Translations under genes and position numbers: made by a program
Assembly: GCF_965279545.1 (NCBI RefSeq)
Contig: NZ_OZ257250.1
Location: forward strand, 4,030,001 to 4,094,000
DNA: 64,000 nt
Reading direction: 5' to 3'
Source: Methylibium sp965279545
GTDB taxonomy: Bacteria; Pseudomonadota; Gammaproteobacteria; Burkholderiales; Burkholderiaceae_C
Notes under the pieces: model-generated
Seen by the model: only the letters and a program-made list of their open reading frames with translations
What the model was told of the DNA's origin: nothing
The model's database searches: none
Shown here: positions 1-8,255 of the stretch, piece by piece
How the letters are laid out: each line of letters starts with the position of its first letter
How positions within the stretch are numbered: the stretch's first letter is position 1

Positions 1-1749
1 CAGGCCGAGCGAGACGTTGGCCACCAGGCCCGAGATGTGGGCGCGCCACCAGCGCGACCAGCGCTCGGCGCGCGGCGCGCCCAGGCGCGCCAGGATGCGC
101 GGGTTCCAGCGGATCGCGCTGTCGAGCTGGTGCAGCACGAACCAGTTCTCGGCCCAGCCGCCGAACAGGCTGGAGGCGAACAGCAGCACGCCGGTGAAGG
201 CCGCGTAGAACGGCGTCGGCCCGAGCAGCGTGAGGCTGTGCAGCACATGGGCCGCATCGACCGGGCCGACCAGCGGCGCGCCGAAGGCCTGCTTCGCCAG
301 CCACTGCACGCCCAGCACCACCGGCGCGACCATCGCCAGGTTGCCGACGATGCCGGCGGTCTGCGAGCGGATCAGGTGCGCGACCTCGTCGACGAAGTCC
401 TCGACCGCCGCATCGTTGCCGACGTCGCCGAGCTTCGCGGCCATGGCCGGCGCGGTCATCGCCGGCTGCTTGGTGGCCACGGTCCAGTGCAGCAGGTAGA
501 TCAGCACGAAGCTCGCCGCGTAGTTGAGGCCGGCGCCGAAGCCGGCCCAGAACGCCGACAGCCCGAGCGCGAGCACGAAGAACTTCATGAAGGTGGTGCC
601 GGCCAGCACCGCGCCGCCACCCAGCGCCTTGCGCAGCATCGCCCACCATTCGCCGCGGGTGCGGGTGATGTAGTGCTCGCCGGTCTCGGCGCTGCGCTCG
701 GCCACCTTGCGCGCCAGCATCGAGTACTGGCGCGCGAACAGCGCGCGGACGCTGCTGCGCTCGCACGACACGCGCGCCAGGCCGGCGAGCAGGTGCACGA
801 TCTCGCGCTCGCGCGAGCCGGCCGGTGCCAGCGCACAGGCGAGCAGCGCCTCGATGCGCACGGTGCGGGCGCGCAACTGGTCGACCTGGAACACCAGGTC
901 GACCGACACGCCGTGCTCTTCGAGGTGGCCGCTCACGCTGGCGGCGGCGCGCCGGCAGGCGTCGAGCAGCGCGCGCAGGTACTGCGACTCGCGCAGCAGT
1001 GCGGCATCGTCGCCGGTCTCGGCCGCGTCGCACAGCCGCTCGGCCGCACGCAGCAGCTGGCGAAAGGGCTTGTCGACCAGCAGCTCGGCGCTCATGCGCT
1101 GGCGCACCGCGCCGGTGGCGCCGGTGGCGCCGACCTGCGAGGCCAGGATCAGCAGCGCGTCGAAGAACGGCGCCCGCCAGCCGAGCGGCGGCTCGGCCAC
1201 GGGCCGGGCCTCGGAGAACAGCGCGGCGATGCGCGCCAGCGTGGCGTCGTCGATCGCGGCCAGCCATTCGGCGTCGCGCGCTTCGCTGAACAGCAGCCCG
1301 AACAGCTTGGCCAGGTCGTCGGTGGCCGGCGTGGCCGGCAGGAAGCGCGAGCGCAGCCGGTCGCCGAACTCGCTGAACACCGCGACGCGCTGGGCGAAGC
1401 CGAAGTCGGCCAGCAGCGCGGCGGTGTCGATCTCGCTGCGAAAGGCACGCAGCAGGCCGACCACATTGGCGCGGTGCTCGGGGTGGCGTTCGAGCACGTT
1501 GAGCAGGTGCCTGAGGCGCCGCAGCGGCAGCAAGCTGCCTTCCGGGCTGGCCTCGGCGCCGTCGCCCGCCAACTCTTCGCGCGCGCGTGCGGCGTGACGC
1601 AGCCACTCGAGCAGCCGCACCAGCCACAGATGGCGCTCTGGCATCGAGGCACGCGGGTCGGCGGCGTTGAGCAGCGCGGTGAGGTCCCAGCCGCGCCGGC
1701 CGGAGAACCTGCGCCACCAGCCGGGCTTGTCCAAGCGCGGTGGGCTCAA
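1..1749 (-). CDS. Site-specific recombinase family membrane protein (3' end cut by window start)
   Basis: Leftward open frame without stop from about 1749 to the first base. The translation contains MPERHLWLVRLLEWLRHA near its start, a long helical region, then a hydrophobic stretch (around positions 490-610) typical of the betaproteobacterial family annotated 'site-specific recombinase' (Gcr-like), which is membrane-associated and lacks tyrosine or serine recombinase active sites; its true role is unclear. The start is uncertain: a TTG at 1749 overlaps the apaG stop as TTGA, another TTG lies at 1734, and the first in-frame ATG is at 1644. The C-terminal part is outside the window. Family call from remembered homologues; frame and membrane segments are seen. 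Confidence 0.7.
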   Translation of the reverse strand, partial: MSPPRLDKPGWWRRFSGRRGWDLTALLNAADPRASMPERHLWLVRLLEWLRHAARAREELAGDGAEASPEGSLLPLRRLRHLLNVLERHPEHRANVVGLLRAFRSEIDTAALLADFGFAQRVAVFSEFGDRLRSRFLPATPATDDLAKLFGLLFSEARDAEWLAAIDDATLARIAALFSEARPVAEPPLGWRAPFFDALLILASQVGATGATGAVRQRMSAELLVDKPFRQLLRAAERLCDAAETGDDAALLRESQYLRALLDACRRAAASVSGHLEEHGVSVDLVFQVDQLRARTVRIEALLACALAPAGSREREIVHLLAGLARVSCERSSVRALFARQYSMLARKVAERSAETGEHYITRTRGEWWAMLRKALGGGAVLAGTTFMKFFVLALGLSAFWAGFGAGLNYAASFVLIYLLHWTVATKQPAMTAPAMAAKLGDVGNDAAVEDFVDEVAHLIRSQTAGIVGNLAMVAPVVLGVQWLAKQAFGAPLVGPVDAAHVLHSLTLLGPTPFYAAFTGVLLFASSLFGGWAENWFVLHQLDSAIRWNPRILARLGAPRAERWSRWWRAHISGLVANVSLGL

Positions 1750-2120
1750 TGCAGCGCCGAGTGCTGCGACAGCTCGAACGCCGGGATCACGGCTTCGAAG
1801 GCCTGCGCCTCGGCACTCATGCAGAAATAGCTGCCCCGCATCTGCCCGCGCGGCGCGGCGATGCGGGCCCAGCTCTGGTACTCGAACTGCTCGCCCGGCT
1901 GCAGCAGCGGCTGGTGGCCGACGACGCCCAGTCCGCGCACCTCCTGGGTCGCGCCGCTGGCGTCGGTGATCAGCCAGTGGCGGCCGATCAGCTGCGCGGC
2001 GATGTCGCCGCTGTTGACGATGGTCACCGAGTAGGAGAAGGCGTAGGCCTGCTGCTCGGGGGCCGATTGCTCGGGCAGGTAGCGCGCGATGACGCTGACG
2101 GTGAACTCGGGGCGTGCCAT
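1746..2120 (-). CDS. apaG: ApaG protein (Co2+/Mg2+ efflux-associated, DUF525)
   Basis: 124 residues, the usual ApaG length. The fibronectin-like DUF525 fold is recognisable by the strands around YAFSYSVTIVN, the GRHWLITDASG segment and VVGHQPLLQPGE. ApaG is a small beta-sandwich protein of poorly defined function, linked to cation efflux phenotypes and pyrophosphate binding. It is transcribed divergently from rpe, from a shared 48-bp intergenic stretch, and precedes the recombinase-family gene with a 4-base overlap. The rpe/apaG divergent pairing is common in Burkholderiales. Confidence 0.93.
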   Translation of the reverse strand: MARPEFTVSVIARYLPEQSAPEQQAYAFSYSVTIVNSGDIAAQLIGRHWLITDASGATQEVRGLGVVGHQPLLQPGEQFEYQSWARIAAPRGQMRGSYFCMSAEAQAFEAVIPAFELSQHSALH

Positions 2121-2125
2121 GCACT

Positions 2126-2152
2126 GGATTCTAGGGACGCTGCCTAGAATCC
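2126..2152. promoter_or_regulatory. Palindromic divergent promoter between apaG and rpe
   Basis: A perfect 10-bp inverted repeat (GGATTCTAGG / CCTAGAATCC) with a 7-base centre fills the apaG-rpe gap. Each arm contains TAGAAT, a good -10 hexamer, one reading toward rpe (2145-2150) and one toward apaG (2128-2133). The simplest reading is two back-to-back -10 elements; an operator or transcript hairpin is also possible. Confidence 0.5.
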
Positions 2153-2180
2153 CGGCCATGTCCGCTGCATGTCCTTCGCC

Positions 2181-2858
2181 ATGACCTACCGCATCGCCCC
2201 CAGCCTGCTCTCGGCCGACTTCGCGCGCCTGGGCGAGGAGGTGAAGAGCGTCGTCGCCGCCGGCGCCGACTGGATCCATTTCGACGTGATGGACAATCAC
2301 TACGTGCCCAACCTGACCTTCGGGCCGATGGTCTGCGAAGCGCTGCGCCAGCACGCGGTCACCGCGGCCGGCGCGCGCGTGCCGATCGACGTGCACCTGA
2401 TGGTGCAGCCGGTCGACGCGCTGGCGCAGGCCTTCGCGAAGGCCGGCGCCGACCTCGTCAGTTTCCATCCCGACGCCAGCACCCACGTGGACCGGACGCT
2501 GCAGCTGATCAAGAATGCCGGTTGCCAGGCCGGGCTGGTGTTCAACCCGGCGGCCTCGCTCGACGTGCTGGAGTGGGTGCTCGACAAGGTCGACTTGGTG
2601 CTGCTGATGAGCGTGAACCCCGGCTTCGGCGGCCAGAGCTTCATCCCGTCGACGCTGAAGAAGCTGGAGCGCGTGAGGAAGCTGATCGACGCCAGCGGGC
2701 GCGACATCCGCCTGGAAGTGGACGGCGGCATCAAGACCGACAACATCCGCGCCGCGGCCGATGCCGGTGCCGACACCTTCGTCGCGGGCAGCGCGATCTT
2801 CGGGCAGCCGGACTACAAGGCGGTGATCGACGCGATGCGCGTGCAGCTCGCGGCCTGA
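2181..2858 (+). CDS. rpe: Ribulose-phosphate 3-epimerase
   Basis: Interconverts ribulose 5-phosphate and xylulose 5-phosphate in the pentose phosphate and Calvin cycles. TIM-barrel enzyme with all family motifs: IAPSLLSADFARLGEE at the start, HFDVMDNHYVPNLTFGP with the metal-binding His/Asp, DVHLMV, VLLMSVNPGFGGQSFI and EVDGGI carrying the second catalytic Asp. I chose the ATG at 2181 (225 residues) because the family normally begins MTYRIAPS; an in-frame ATG at 2169 would add four residues. Closely followed by gph on the same strand after a small opposing gene. Confidence 0.96.
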   Translation: MTYRIAPSLLSADFARLGEEVKSVVAAGADWIHFDVMDNHYVPNLTFGPMVCEALRQHAVTAAGARVPIDVHLMVQPVDALAQAFAKAGADLVSFHPDASTHVDRTLQLIKNAGCQAGLVFNPAASLDVLEWVLDKVDLVLLMSVNPGFGGQSFIPSTLKKLERVRKLIDASGRDIRLEVDGGIKTDNIRAAADAGADTFVAGSAIFGQPDYKAVIDAMRVQLAA

Positions 2859-2886
2859 CGCGGACTTGCGGCTGGCGCCGGCCGCC

Positions 2887-3201
2887 TCACGCGTCCGGCG
2901 TGTCGAGCAGGTCGCGGAACTTGGACCAGCCGTTGCGCAGCCAGTAGAGCGTGCAGCCGCTCAGGTTCTCGCCCGGTGCCCAGCTCGGCGGCTGGCGCGG
3001 CGCGGCCAGATCCTTCAGGTCGTCCCAGTACTCGCTGTGCACATGGCGTTCGAGGGCGAAGGCCACGAGCCGCTCACTGGCACGGTCGGTCAGCAGCCGG
3101 TTCTGGGCGTCATACGCAGCGGCCCGGCCGGACGCGGGTTCCAGCAGCACCAGGTAGGGCTTCTCGATCGGAGGGAATTGCAGGGCGGTTTCTGCGCTCA
3201 T
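2887..3201 (-). CDS. Hypothetical protein (104 aa)
   Basis: A leftward 104-residue frame between rpe and gph, starting MSAETALQFPP and ending in the short intergenic DNA after rpe. It is soluble, with no signal peptide or membrane segment, and shows a mixed charged/aromatic composition (HSEYWDDLK, TLYWLRNGWSKF) typical of real protein. I do not recognise a family. It runs against the neighbouring rpe and gph and is probably transcribed alone. Confidence 0.6.
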   Translation of the reverse strand: MSAETALQFPPIEKPYLVLLEPASGRAAAYDAQNRLLTDRASERLVAFALERHVHSEYWDDLKDLAAPRQPPSWAPGENLSGCTLYWLRNGWSKFRDLLDTPDA

Positions 3202-3449
3202 GACGGCACCACCATCGGAACTGAATGATTTCGAGATCCAATGTGCCGCGTTCCGGGCGGTTACTCATGCTGGAGAAGACCCTGTAGGACAGCGGGCAGG
3301 TTGCTCCATGTTGCGCTGCAATGAAACACTCCCGGGCGCGGTGGCCGGTGCCGCCGCGCAGGAGCGCCGCTGCAGGCACCGCCGAGGTGCATGCCGGACC
3401 GGACGGGTCGGCGGTGCCGAATGCCCGCCCGAGCCACCGGACCCGCACA

Positions 3450-4169
3450 ATGGCCGCTTGTCTTCACCCGTGCGGGACCTGTCTCTTGCCGCCTTTGCGA
3501 ACCGGGCCGGATGGCCTCCAAGCCGCGATCATCGATCTCGACGGCACCCTGGTCGACACGCTCGGCGACTTCGTCGTCGCGCTGAATCGCACGCTGGCCG
3601 ACCTGGCGCTGCCGGCGGTCGACCGCGCTTTCGTGGAGCGTACCGTCGGCAAGGGCTCGGAGCATCTGATCGCCCGCACGCTGGCCCACGTGGGCGGTGC
3701 CGTTGCGCGGTACGAACACGCCTGGGGCCGCTACCAGCACCACTACGCCGCGGTCAACGGCGAGCATGCCGCGGTCTTTCCCGGTGCCGCCGAGGGCCTG
3801 CGGCGCCTGGCCGACGCGGGCCTGCGCCTGGCTTGCCTGACGAACAAGCCGCAGGCCTTCGCGCAGGCGCTGCTCGAGCGCAAGGGCCTGGCGCGGTATT
3901 TCGCCTTCGTGTTCGGTGGCGACGCCTTCGAGCGCAAGAAGCCCGATCCGCTGCCGCTGATCCGGACCTGTGCGGCGCTCGGCACGGTGCCGGGGCGCAC
4001 GCTGATGGTCGGTGATTCGATCAACGATGCGCAGGCGGCGCGCGCGGCCGGCTGCCCGGTGGTGCTGGTGACCTATGGCTACAACCACGGCGAGCCGGTG
4101 GGTGATGCGGACGCGGACGGCTACGTCGACCGGATCGACGCCCTGATGCCGGCGCCTGACGCCTGCTAG
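3450..4169 (+). CDS. gph: Phosphoglycolate phosphatase (HAD family)
   Basis: Dephosphorylates 2-phosphoglycolate. HAD-superfamily motifs are complete: IIDLDGTLVDT with nucleophile and acid/base Asp, CLTNKP (motif II), ERKKPDP (motif III Lys) and MVGDSINDAQAARAAG (motif IV). The cap helices lie between motifs I and II, as in subfamily I. The ATG at 3450 gives 239 residues but leaves about 25 residues before motif I; a TTG a few codons later would give a more usual N-terminus, so the start is uncertain. Gph next to rpe and trpE is the usual betaproteobacterial order. Confidence 0.9.
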   Translation: MAACLHPCGTCLLPPLRTGPDGLQAAIIDLDGTLVDTLGDFVVALNRTLADLALPAVDRAFVERTVGKGSEHLIARTLAHVGGAVARYEHAWGRYQHHYAAVNGEHAAVFPGAAEGLRRLADAGLRLACLTNKPQAFAQALLERKGLARYFAFVFGGDAFERKKPDPLPLIRTCAALGTVPGRTLMVGDSINDAQAARAAGCPVVLVTYGYNHGEPVGDADADGYVDRIDALMPAPDAC

Positions 4170-4178
4170 ACTCGAATC

Positions 4179-4253
4179 ATGTTCATGTCGCGCAAGCACA
4201 TCACGGGGTCTCACGACCGGGGAGCCTGGCCCTGGCGTCGCCGGGCCAGCTGA
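4179..4253 (+). CDS. trpL: Putative trp operon leader peptide with tandem Trp codons
   Basis: A 24-codon frame upstream of trpE reading MFMSRKHITG and then GAWPWRRRAS. Its two Trp codons (4227 and 4233) are separated by one Pro codon. Placement after gph and before trpE, the Trp-x-Trp motif and the hairpins that start at these codons fit a ribosome-mediated trp attenuator. A second in-frame ATG at 4185 is an alternative start. Found by reading the intergenic DNA; homology was not checked. Confidence 0.65.
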   Translation: MFMSRKHITGSHDRGAWPWRRRAS

Positions 4254-4290
4254 CCCGCGACGCTGCACCTGGCCGGCCTCACGCCGGTCC
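4226..4290 (+). promoter_or_regulatory. Candidate trp attenuator: mutually exclusive hairpins
   Basis: Segments 1:2 pair CTGGCCC (4226-4232) with GGGCCAG (4243-4249) and include the Trp codons. Segments 2:3 pair GGCCAG (4244-4249) plus GCC (4240-4242) with CTGGCCGGC (4269-4277). Segments 3:4 pair GGCCGGC (4271-4277) with GCCGGTC (4283-4289) around a 5-base loop. This is classical attenuator logic, but no T-run follows hairpin 3:4, so termination may need another factor or the control may act on translation. Confidence 0.5.
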
Positions 4291-4362
4291 TCGCAGCCAC
4301 CCGATGTCTTGTTTGCGCGGCCGCCCGCTCCCGGGTGGGCCTGGGCCACGGAGGGCCCCGAC

Positions 4363-5838
4363 GTGATCACCGAACTCGAATTCAAGAGCCTGGCCGAGCA
4401 GGGCCACAACCGCATTCCGCTGATCGGCGAGGCGCTCGCCGACCTGGAAACCCCGCTGTCGCTGTACCTGAAGCTGGCCGGTGGCCGGCCCTTGAGCTTC
4501 CTGCTCGAGTCGGTGGTGGGTGGCGAGCGCTTCGGGCGCTACTCCTTCATCGGCCTGCCGGCGCGCACGCTGCTGCGCGCCACCGGCCAGCACTGCGAGG
4601 TGGTGACCGACGGCCGGGTGGTCGAGACGCACCACGGCAACCCGCTGGACTTCATCGAGGCCTACCAGCGCCGCTTCAAGGTCGCGCTGCGGCCTGGCCT
4701 CCCGCGCTTCTGCGGCGGCTTGGCCGGCTACTTCGGTTACGAGGCGGTGCGCTTCATGGAGCCCAAGCTGGCCGGTGCCCGGCGCGAGGGCGGCATCGGC
4801 ACGCCCGACATCCTGCTGCTGCAATGCGAGGAGCTGGCGGTCATTGACAACCTCTCGGGCCGGCTCTACCTGATCGTCTATGCCGACCCGTCGCAGCCCG
4901 AGGCCTATTTCCGCGGCAAGAAGCGGCTGGCCGAGCTGAACGACCAGCTGCGCTACAGCGTCACCGCCCCGGCCGTGAAACGCGGCGCCTCGCACGCGGT
5001 GGAGCGCGAGTTCGCGCGGGCCGACTACGAGGCCGCGGTGTTGCGCTGCAAGGAATACATCGCCGCGGGCGACTGCATGCAGATCGTGTTCGGCCAGCGG
5101 CTGCGCAAGCGCTACACCGAGAGTCCGCTGTCGCTGTACCGCGCGCTGCGCTCGATGAACCCCTCGCCCTACATGTACTTCTACGACATGGGTGACTTCC
5201 AGATCGTCGGCGCCTCGCCGGAGATCCTGGTGCGTCACGAGCAGGTGCCCGAAGGCCAGAAGCTCACGATCCGCCCGCTGGCCGGCACGCGTCCGCGCGG
5301 CGCCACGCCGGAGCGCGATCGCGAGGTCGAGGCCGAGCTGCTGGCCGATCCGAAGGAGCGCGCCGAGCACCTGATGCTGATCGACCTGGCGCGCAACGAC
5401 ATCGGCCGCATCGCACAGACCGGCACGGTGAAGGTGACCGAGGCCTTCGCGGTCGAGCGTTACTCGCACGTGATGCACATCGTCAGCAACGTCGAGGGCC
5501 TGCTGAAGCCGGGCACGACCAACATGGACGTGCTGCGCGCCACCTTCCCCGCCGGCACGCTGAGCGGCGCGCCGAAGATCCGCGCGATGGAGATCATCGA
5601 CGAGCTCGAGCCGGTGCAGCGCGGCATCTACGGCGGCGCCTGCGGCTACCTCAGCTTCGCGGGCGACATGGACGTGGCGATCGCGATCCGCACCGGCATC
5701 GTCAAGGACAAGGTGCTCTATGTGCAGGCCGCGGCGGGCATCGTGGCCGACTCGGTGCCGGAGCTGGAGTGGAAGGAAACCGAGGCGAAGGCCCGAGCGG
5801 TGCTGCGGGCGGCGGAACTCGTGGAAGAAGGGTTCTGA
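4363..5838 (+). CDS. trpE: Anthranilate synthase component I
   Basis: Catalyses chorismate to anthranilate, the first step of tryptophan synthesis, with TrpG supplying ammonia. 491 residues. The N-terminal regulatory domain carries LLESVVGG, the Trp feedback-binding motif; the chorismate-binding domain shows PSPYMYFYD, HLMLIDLARNDIGR and FPAGTLSGAPKIRAMEIIDE. The GTG at 4363 is preferred because GGAGGG lies a few bases upstream and the family begins near ITELEFKSLA; an upstream ATG at 4309 would add 18 non-family residues. First structural gene of the trpEGDC cluster. Confidence 0.96.
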   Translation: MITELEFKSLAEQGHNRIPLIGEALADLETPLSLYLKLAGGRPLSFLLESVVGGERFGRYSFIGLPARTLLRATGQHCEVVTDGRVVETHHGNPLDFIEAYQRRFKVALRPGLPRFCGGLAGYFGYEAVRFMEPKLAGARREGGIGTPDILLLQCEELAVIDNLSGRLYLIVYADPSQPEAYFRGKKRLAELNDQLRYSVTAPAVKRGASHAVEREFARADYEAAVLRCKEYIAAGDCMQIVFGQRLRKRYTESPLSLYRALRSMNPSPYMYFYDMGDFQIVGASPEILVRHEQVPEGQKLTIRPLAGTRPRGATPERDREVEAELLADPKERAEHLMLIDLARNDIGRIAQTGTVKVTEAFAVERYSHVMHIVSNVEGLLKPGTTNMDVLRATFPAGTLSGAPKIRAMEIIDELEPVQRGIYGGACGYLSFAGDMDVAIAIRTGIVKDKVLYVQAAAGIVADSVPELEWKETEAKARAVLRAAELVEEGF

Positions 5839-5840
5839 TC

Positions 5841-6410
5841 ATGTTGCTGATGATTGACAACTACGATTCCTTCACCTTCAACCTGGTGCAGTACTTCGCC
5901 GAGCTCGGCGAGGAGGTCAAGGTGTTCCGCAACGACGAGATCACGCTCGCCGGGATCGAGGCGCTGCGCCCCGAGCGGCTGGTGCTGTCGCCGGGGCCGT
6001 GCTCGCCGGCCGAGGCCGGCATCTGCGTCGACGCGATCCGCCATTTCGCCGGCAAGCTGCCGATCCTCGGCGTGTGCCTGGGGCATCAGGCGATCGGCGC
6101 GGCGCTGGGCGGGCGCATCGTGCGCGCGCAGGTGCAGATGCACGGCAAGGCGAGCGAGATCGCGACCGACCGGCATGGCGTGTTCACGAACCTGCCCGAG
6201 CGCTTCAACGTCATCCGCTACCACTCGCTGGCGATCGAGCGCGAGACGCTGCCGGCTGAGCTGGCGGTCAGCGCGACCACCGCCGACGGCGAGATCATGG
6301 GCGTGCGCCACCGCACGCTGCCGATCGAAGGGGTGCAGTTCCACCCCGAGTCGATCCTGACCGAGCATGGCCATGCGATGCTGAAGAATTTCCTGGACGG
6401 AGCGCGCTGA
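5841..6410 (+). CDS. trpG: Anthranilate synthase component II (glutamine amidotransferase)
   Basis: Class I glutamine amidotransferase subunit that hydrolyses glutamine and channels ammonia to TrpE. 189 residues. Visible motifs: MLLMIDNYDSFTFNLVQY, LSPGPCSP, GVCLGHQAIG with the catalytic Cys, and EGVQFHPESI with the catalytic His/Glu. It begins 2 bases after the trpE stop and ends directly before trpD (stop and ATG abut), indicating one transcript and coupled translation. In some bacteria the same subunit also serves PabA. Confidence 0.96.
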   Translation: MLLMIDNYDSFTFNLVQYFAELGEEVKVFRNDEITLAGIEALRPERLVLSPGPCSPAEAGICVDAIRHFAGKLPILGVCLGHQAIGAALGGRIVRAQVQMHGKASEIATDRHGVFTNLPERFNVIRYHSLAIERETLPAELAVSATTADGEIMGVRHRTLPIEGVQFHPESILTEHGHAMLKNFLDGAR

Positions 6411-7448
6411 ATGATTTCCGACACCGCCGCCCTGCAACGGACGATCGAGCACCGCGAGATCTTCCACGACGAGATGCTGCACCTGATGCGGCGCATCATG
6501 ACTGGCGAGATGTCGCCGGTGATGATCGCGGCCCTCGCGGTCGGCCTGCGCGTCAAGAAGGAAACCATCGGCGAGATCGCCGCCGCGGCCACCGTGATGC
6601 GCGAGTTCGCGACCCCGGTGCAGGTGGCCGACACCGCGAACCTGGTCGACCTGTGCGGCACCGGCGGCGATGCCGCGCACACCTTCAACATCTCGACCAC
6701 GGCGATGTTCGTCGCTGCGGCGGCCGGCGCGCGCGTCGCCAAGCACGGCGGGCGCAGCGTCTCGTCGACCTCGGGCAGCGCCGACGTGCTGGAGGCGCTG
6801 GGCGCGAGCATCGACCTCACGCCGGCGCAGGTGGCCGACTGCCTGGCCGCGACCGGCATCGGCTTCATGTTCGCGCCCAACCACCACCCGGCGATGAAGC
6901 ACGCCGGCCCGGTGCGCAAGGAGCTCGGCGTGCGCACGATCTTCAACATCCTCGGGCCGCTGACCAACCCGGCCGGCGCGCCGAACCAACTGATGGGCGT
7001 GTTCCACCCCGACCTGGTCGGCATCCAGGTGCGCGTGCTGCAGCGCCTGGGCTCGCGCCACGTGCTGGTGGTCTACGGCATGAACGGCATGGACGAGATC
7101 TCGCTGTCGGGCGAGACGCTGATCGGCGAGCTGAAGGACGGCGAGGTGCGCGAGTACACCGTGCACCCCAGCGACTTCGGCCTGCCGGTCTACGACACCC
7201 GCGTGCTGAAGGTCGCGAGCAAGGACGAGTCGGTCGGCTGCATCCGCCGCGCGCTGGCCAACGAGGACGGCCCGGTGCGCGACATCGTGCTGCTCAATGC
7301 CGGCGCGGCGCTGTATGCGGCCGATGTCGCGAACTCGGTGGCCGACGGTGTGCTGAGGGCACGCGAGGCGGTGGCCTCGGGTGCCGCCGCGAAGACGCTG
7401 GAGCTCTTCGTCGCGACGACGCGCCGGCTCAAGGGGGCGGTGGCGTGA
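6411..7448 (+). CDS. trpD: Anthranilate phosphoribosyltransferase
   Basis: Transfers the phosphoribosyl group of PRPP to anthranilate. 345 residues, standard length. The N-terminal helical domain is followed by the glycine-rich PRPP loop DLCGTGGDAAHTFNIST, KHGGRSVSSTSGSADVLEALG and NPAGAPNQLMGVF. ATG directly follows the trpG stop; the 3' end overlaps trpC by GTGA. Confidence 0.97.
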   Translation: MISDTAALQRTIEHREIFHDEMLHLMRRIMTGEMSPVMIAALAVGLRVKKETIGEIAAAATVMREFATPVQVADTANLVDLCGTGGDAAHTFNISTTAMFVAAAAGARVAKHGGRSVSSTSGSADVLEALGASIDLTPAQVADCLAATGIGFMFAPNHHPAMKHAGPVRKELGVRTIFNILGPLTNPAGAPNQLMGVFHPDLVGIQVRVLQRLGSRHVLVVYGMNGMDEISLSGETLIGELKDGEVREYTVHPSDFGLPVYDTRVLKVASKDESVGCIRRALANEDGPVRDIVLLNAGAALYAADVANSVADGVLRAREAVASGAAAKTLELFVATTRRLKGAVA

Positions 7449-8248
7449 GCGGCGGCGACATCCTGGAGAAGATCGTCGCGGTCAAGCGCGAGGAGATCGC
7501 GGCCGCGAAGGGCCGGCGCTCGCTGGCGTCGCTGCGCGCCGATGCCGAGTCCGCCGAACGACGGGCGGACTTGCGCGACTTCGCCGGCGGCCTGCGAGGC
7601 CGGATCGCGGCGGGCCGGGCCGCGGTGATCGCCGAGGTCAAGAAGGCCAGCCCGAGCAAGGGCGTGCTGCGCGAGCACTTCGTGCCGGCCGAGATCGCCG
7701 CGAGCTACGCGCAGCACGGCGCCGCCTGCCTGTCGGTGCTGACCGACGAGCGCTTCTTCCAGGGGGCCGCCGCCTGCCTGCAGCAGGCCCGGGCCGCCTG
7801 CCCGCTGCCGGTGCTGCGCAAGGACTTCATGGTCGACGAGTACCAGGTGTTCGAGGCGCGCGCGATGGGCGCCGACTGCATCCTGTTGATCGCCGCCTGC
7901 CTGGCCGACGGGCAGATGGCCGACCTGGAAGCCATGGCGCAGTCGCTCGGCATGGCGGTGCTGGTCGAGGTGCACGACGGCGCCGAGCTCGATCGCGCCT
8001 TGTGCCTGAAGACGCCGCTGGTCGGCATCAACAACCGCAACCTGCGGACCTTCGAGGTCACGCTCGACACCACGCTGGGTTTGCTGCCGCGGGTGCCGCC
8101 CGAGCGGCTGCTGGTCACCGAGAGCGGCATCCTCGCGCCGGCCGACGTGCTGCGCATGCGCGACGCGAACGTCCACGCCTTCCTGGTCGGCGAGGCCTTC
8201 ATGCGCGCACCCGATCCGGGCGCCGCGCTGGCCGCGCTGTTCGGCTGA
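7445..8248 (+). CDS. trpC: Indole-3-glycerol phosphate synthase
   Basis: Closes the indole ring of carboxyphenylamino-deoxyribulose phosphate. TIM barrel of 267 residues with VIAEVKKASPSKG (catalytic Lys), PVLRKDFMVDEYQVFEARAMGAD, LVEVHDGAELDRAL and VGINNRNLRTFEV. The GTG at 7445 overlaps the trpD stop as GTGA, so translation is probably coupled. It is a stand-alone TrpC, not fused to TrpF; trpF, trpB and trpA are not in the window. Confidence 0.96.
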   Translation: MSGGDILEKIVAVKREEIAAAKGRRSLASLRADAESAERRADLRDFAGGLRGRIAAGRAAVIAEVKKASPSKGVLREHFVPAEIAASYAQHGAACLSVLTDERFFQGAAACLQQARAACPLPVLRKDFMVDEYQVFEARAMGADCILLIAACLADGQMADLEAMAQSLGMAVLVEVHDGAELDRALCLKTPLVGINNRNLRTFEVTLDTTLGLLPRVPPERLLVTESGILAPADVLRMRDANVHAFLVGEAFMRAPDPGAALAALFG

Positions 8249-8255
8249 GGCGCGC

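Noticed and set aside
37..1830. Rightward 597-codon ORF at the window start
   Set aside because: Arg/Ala/His/Gln-rich shadow of the leftward recombinase-family gene, whose translation has ordered membrane segments.
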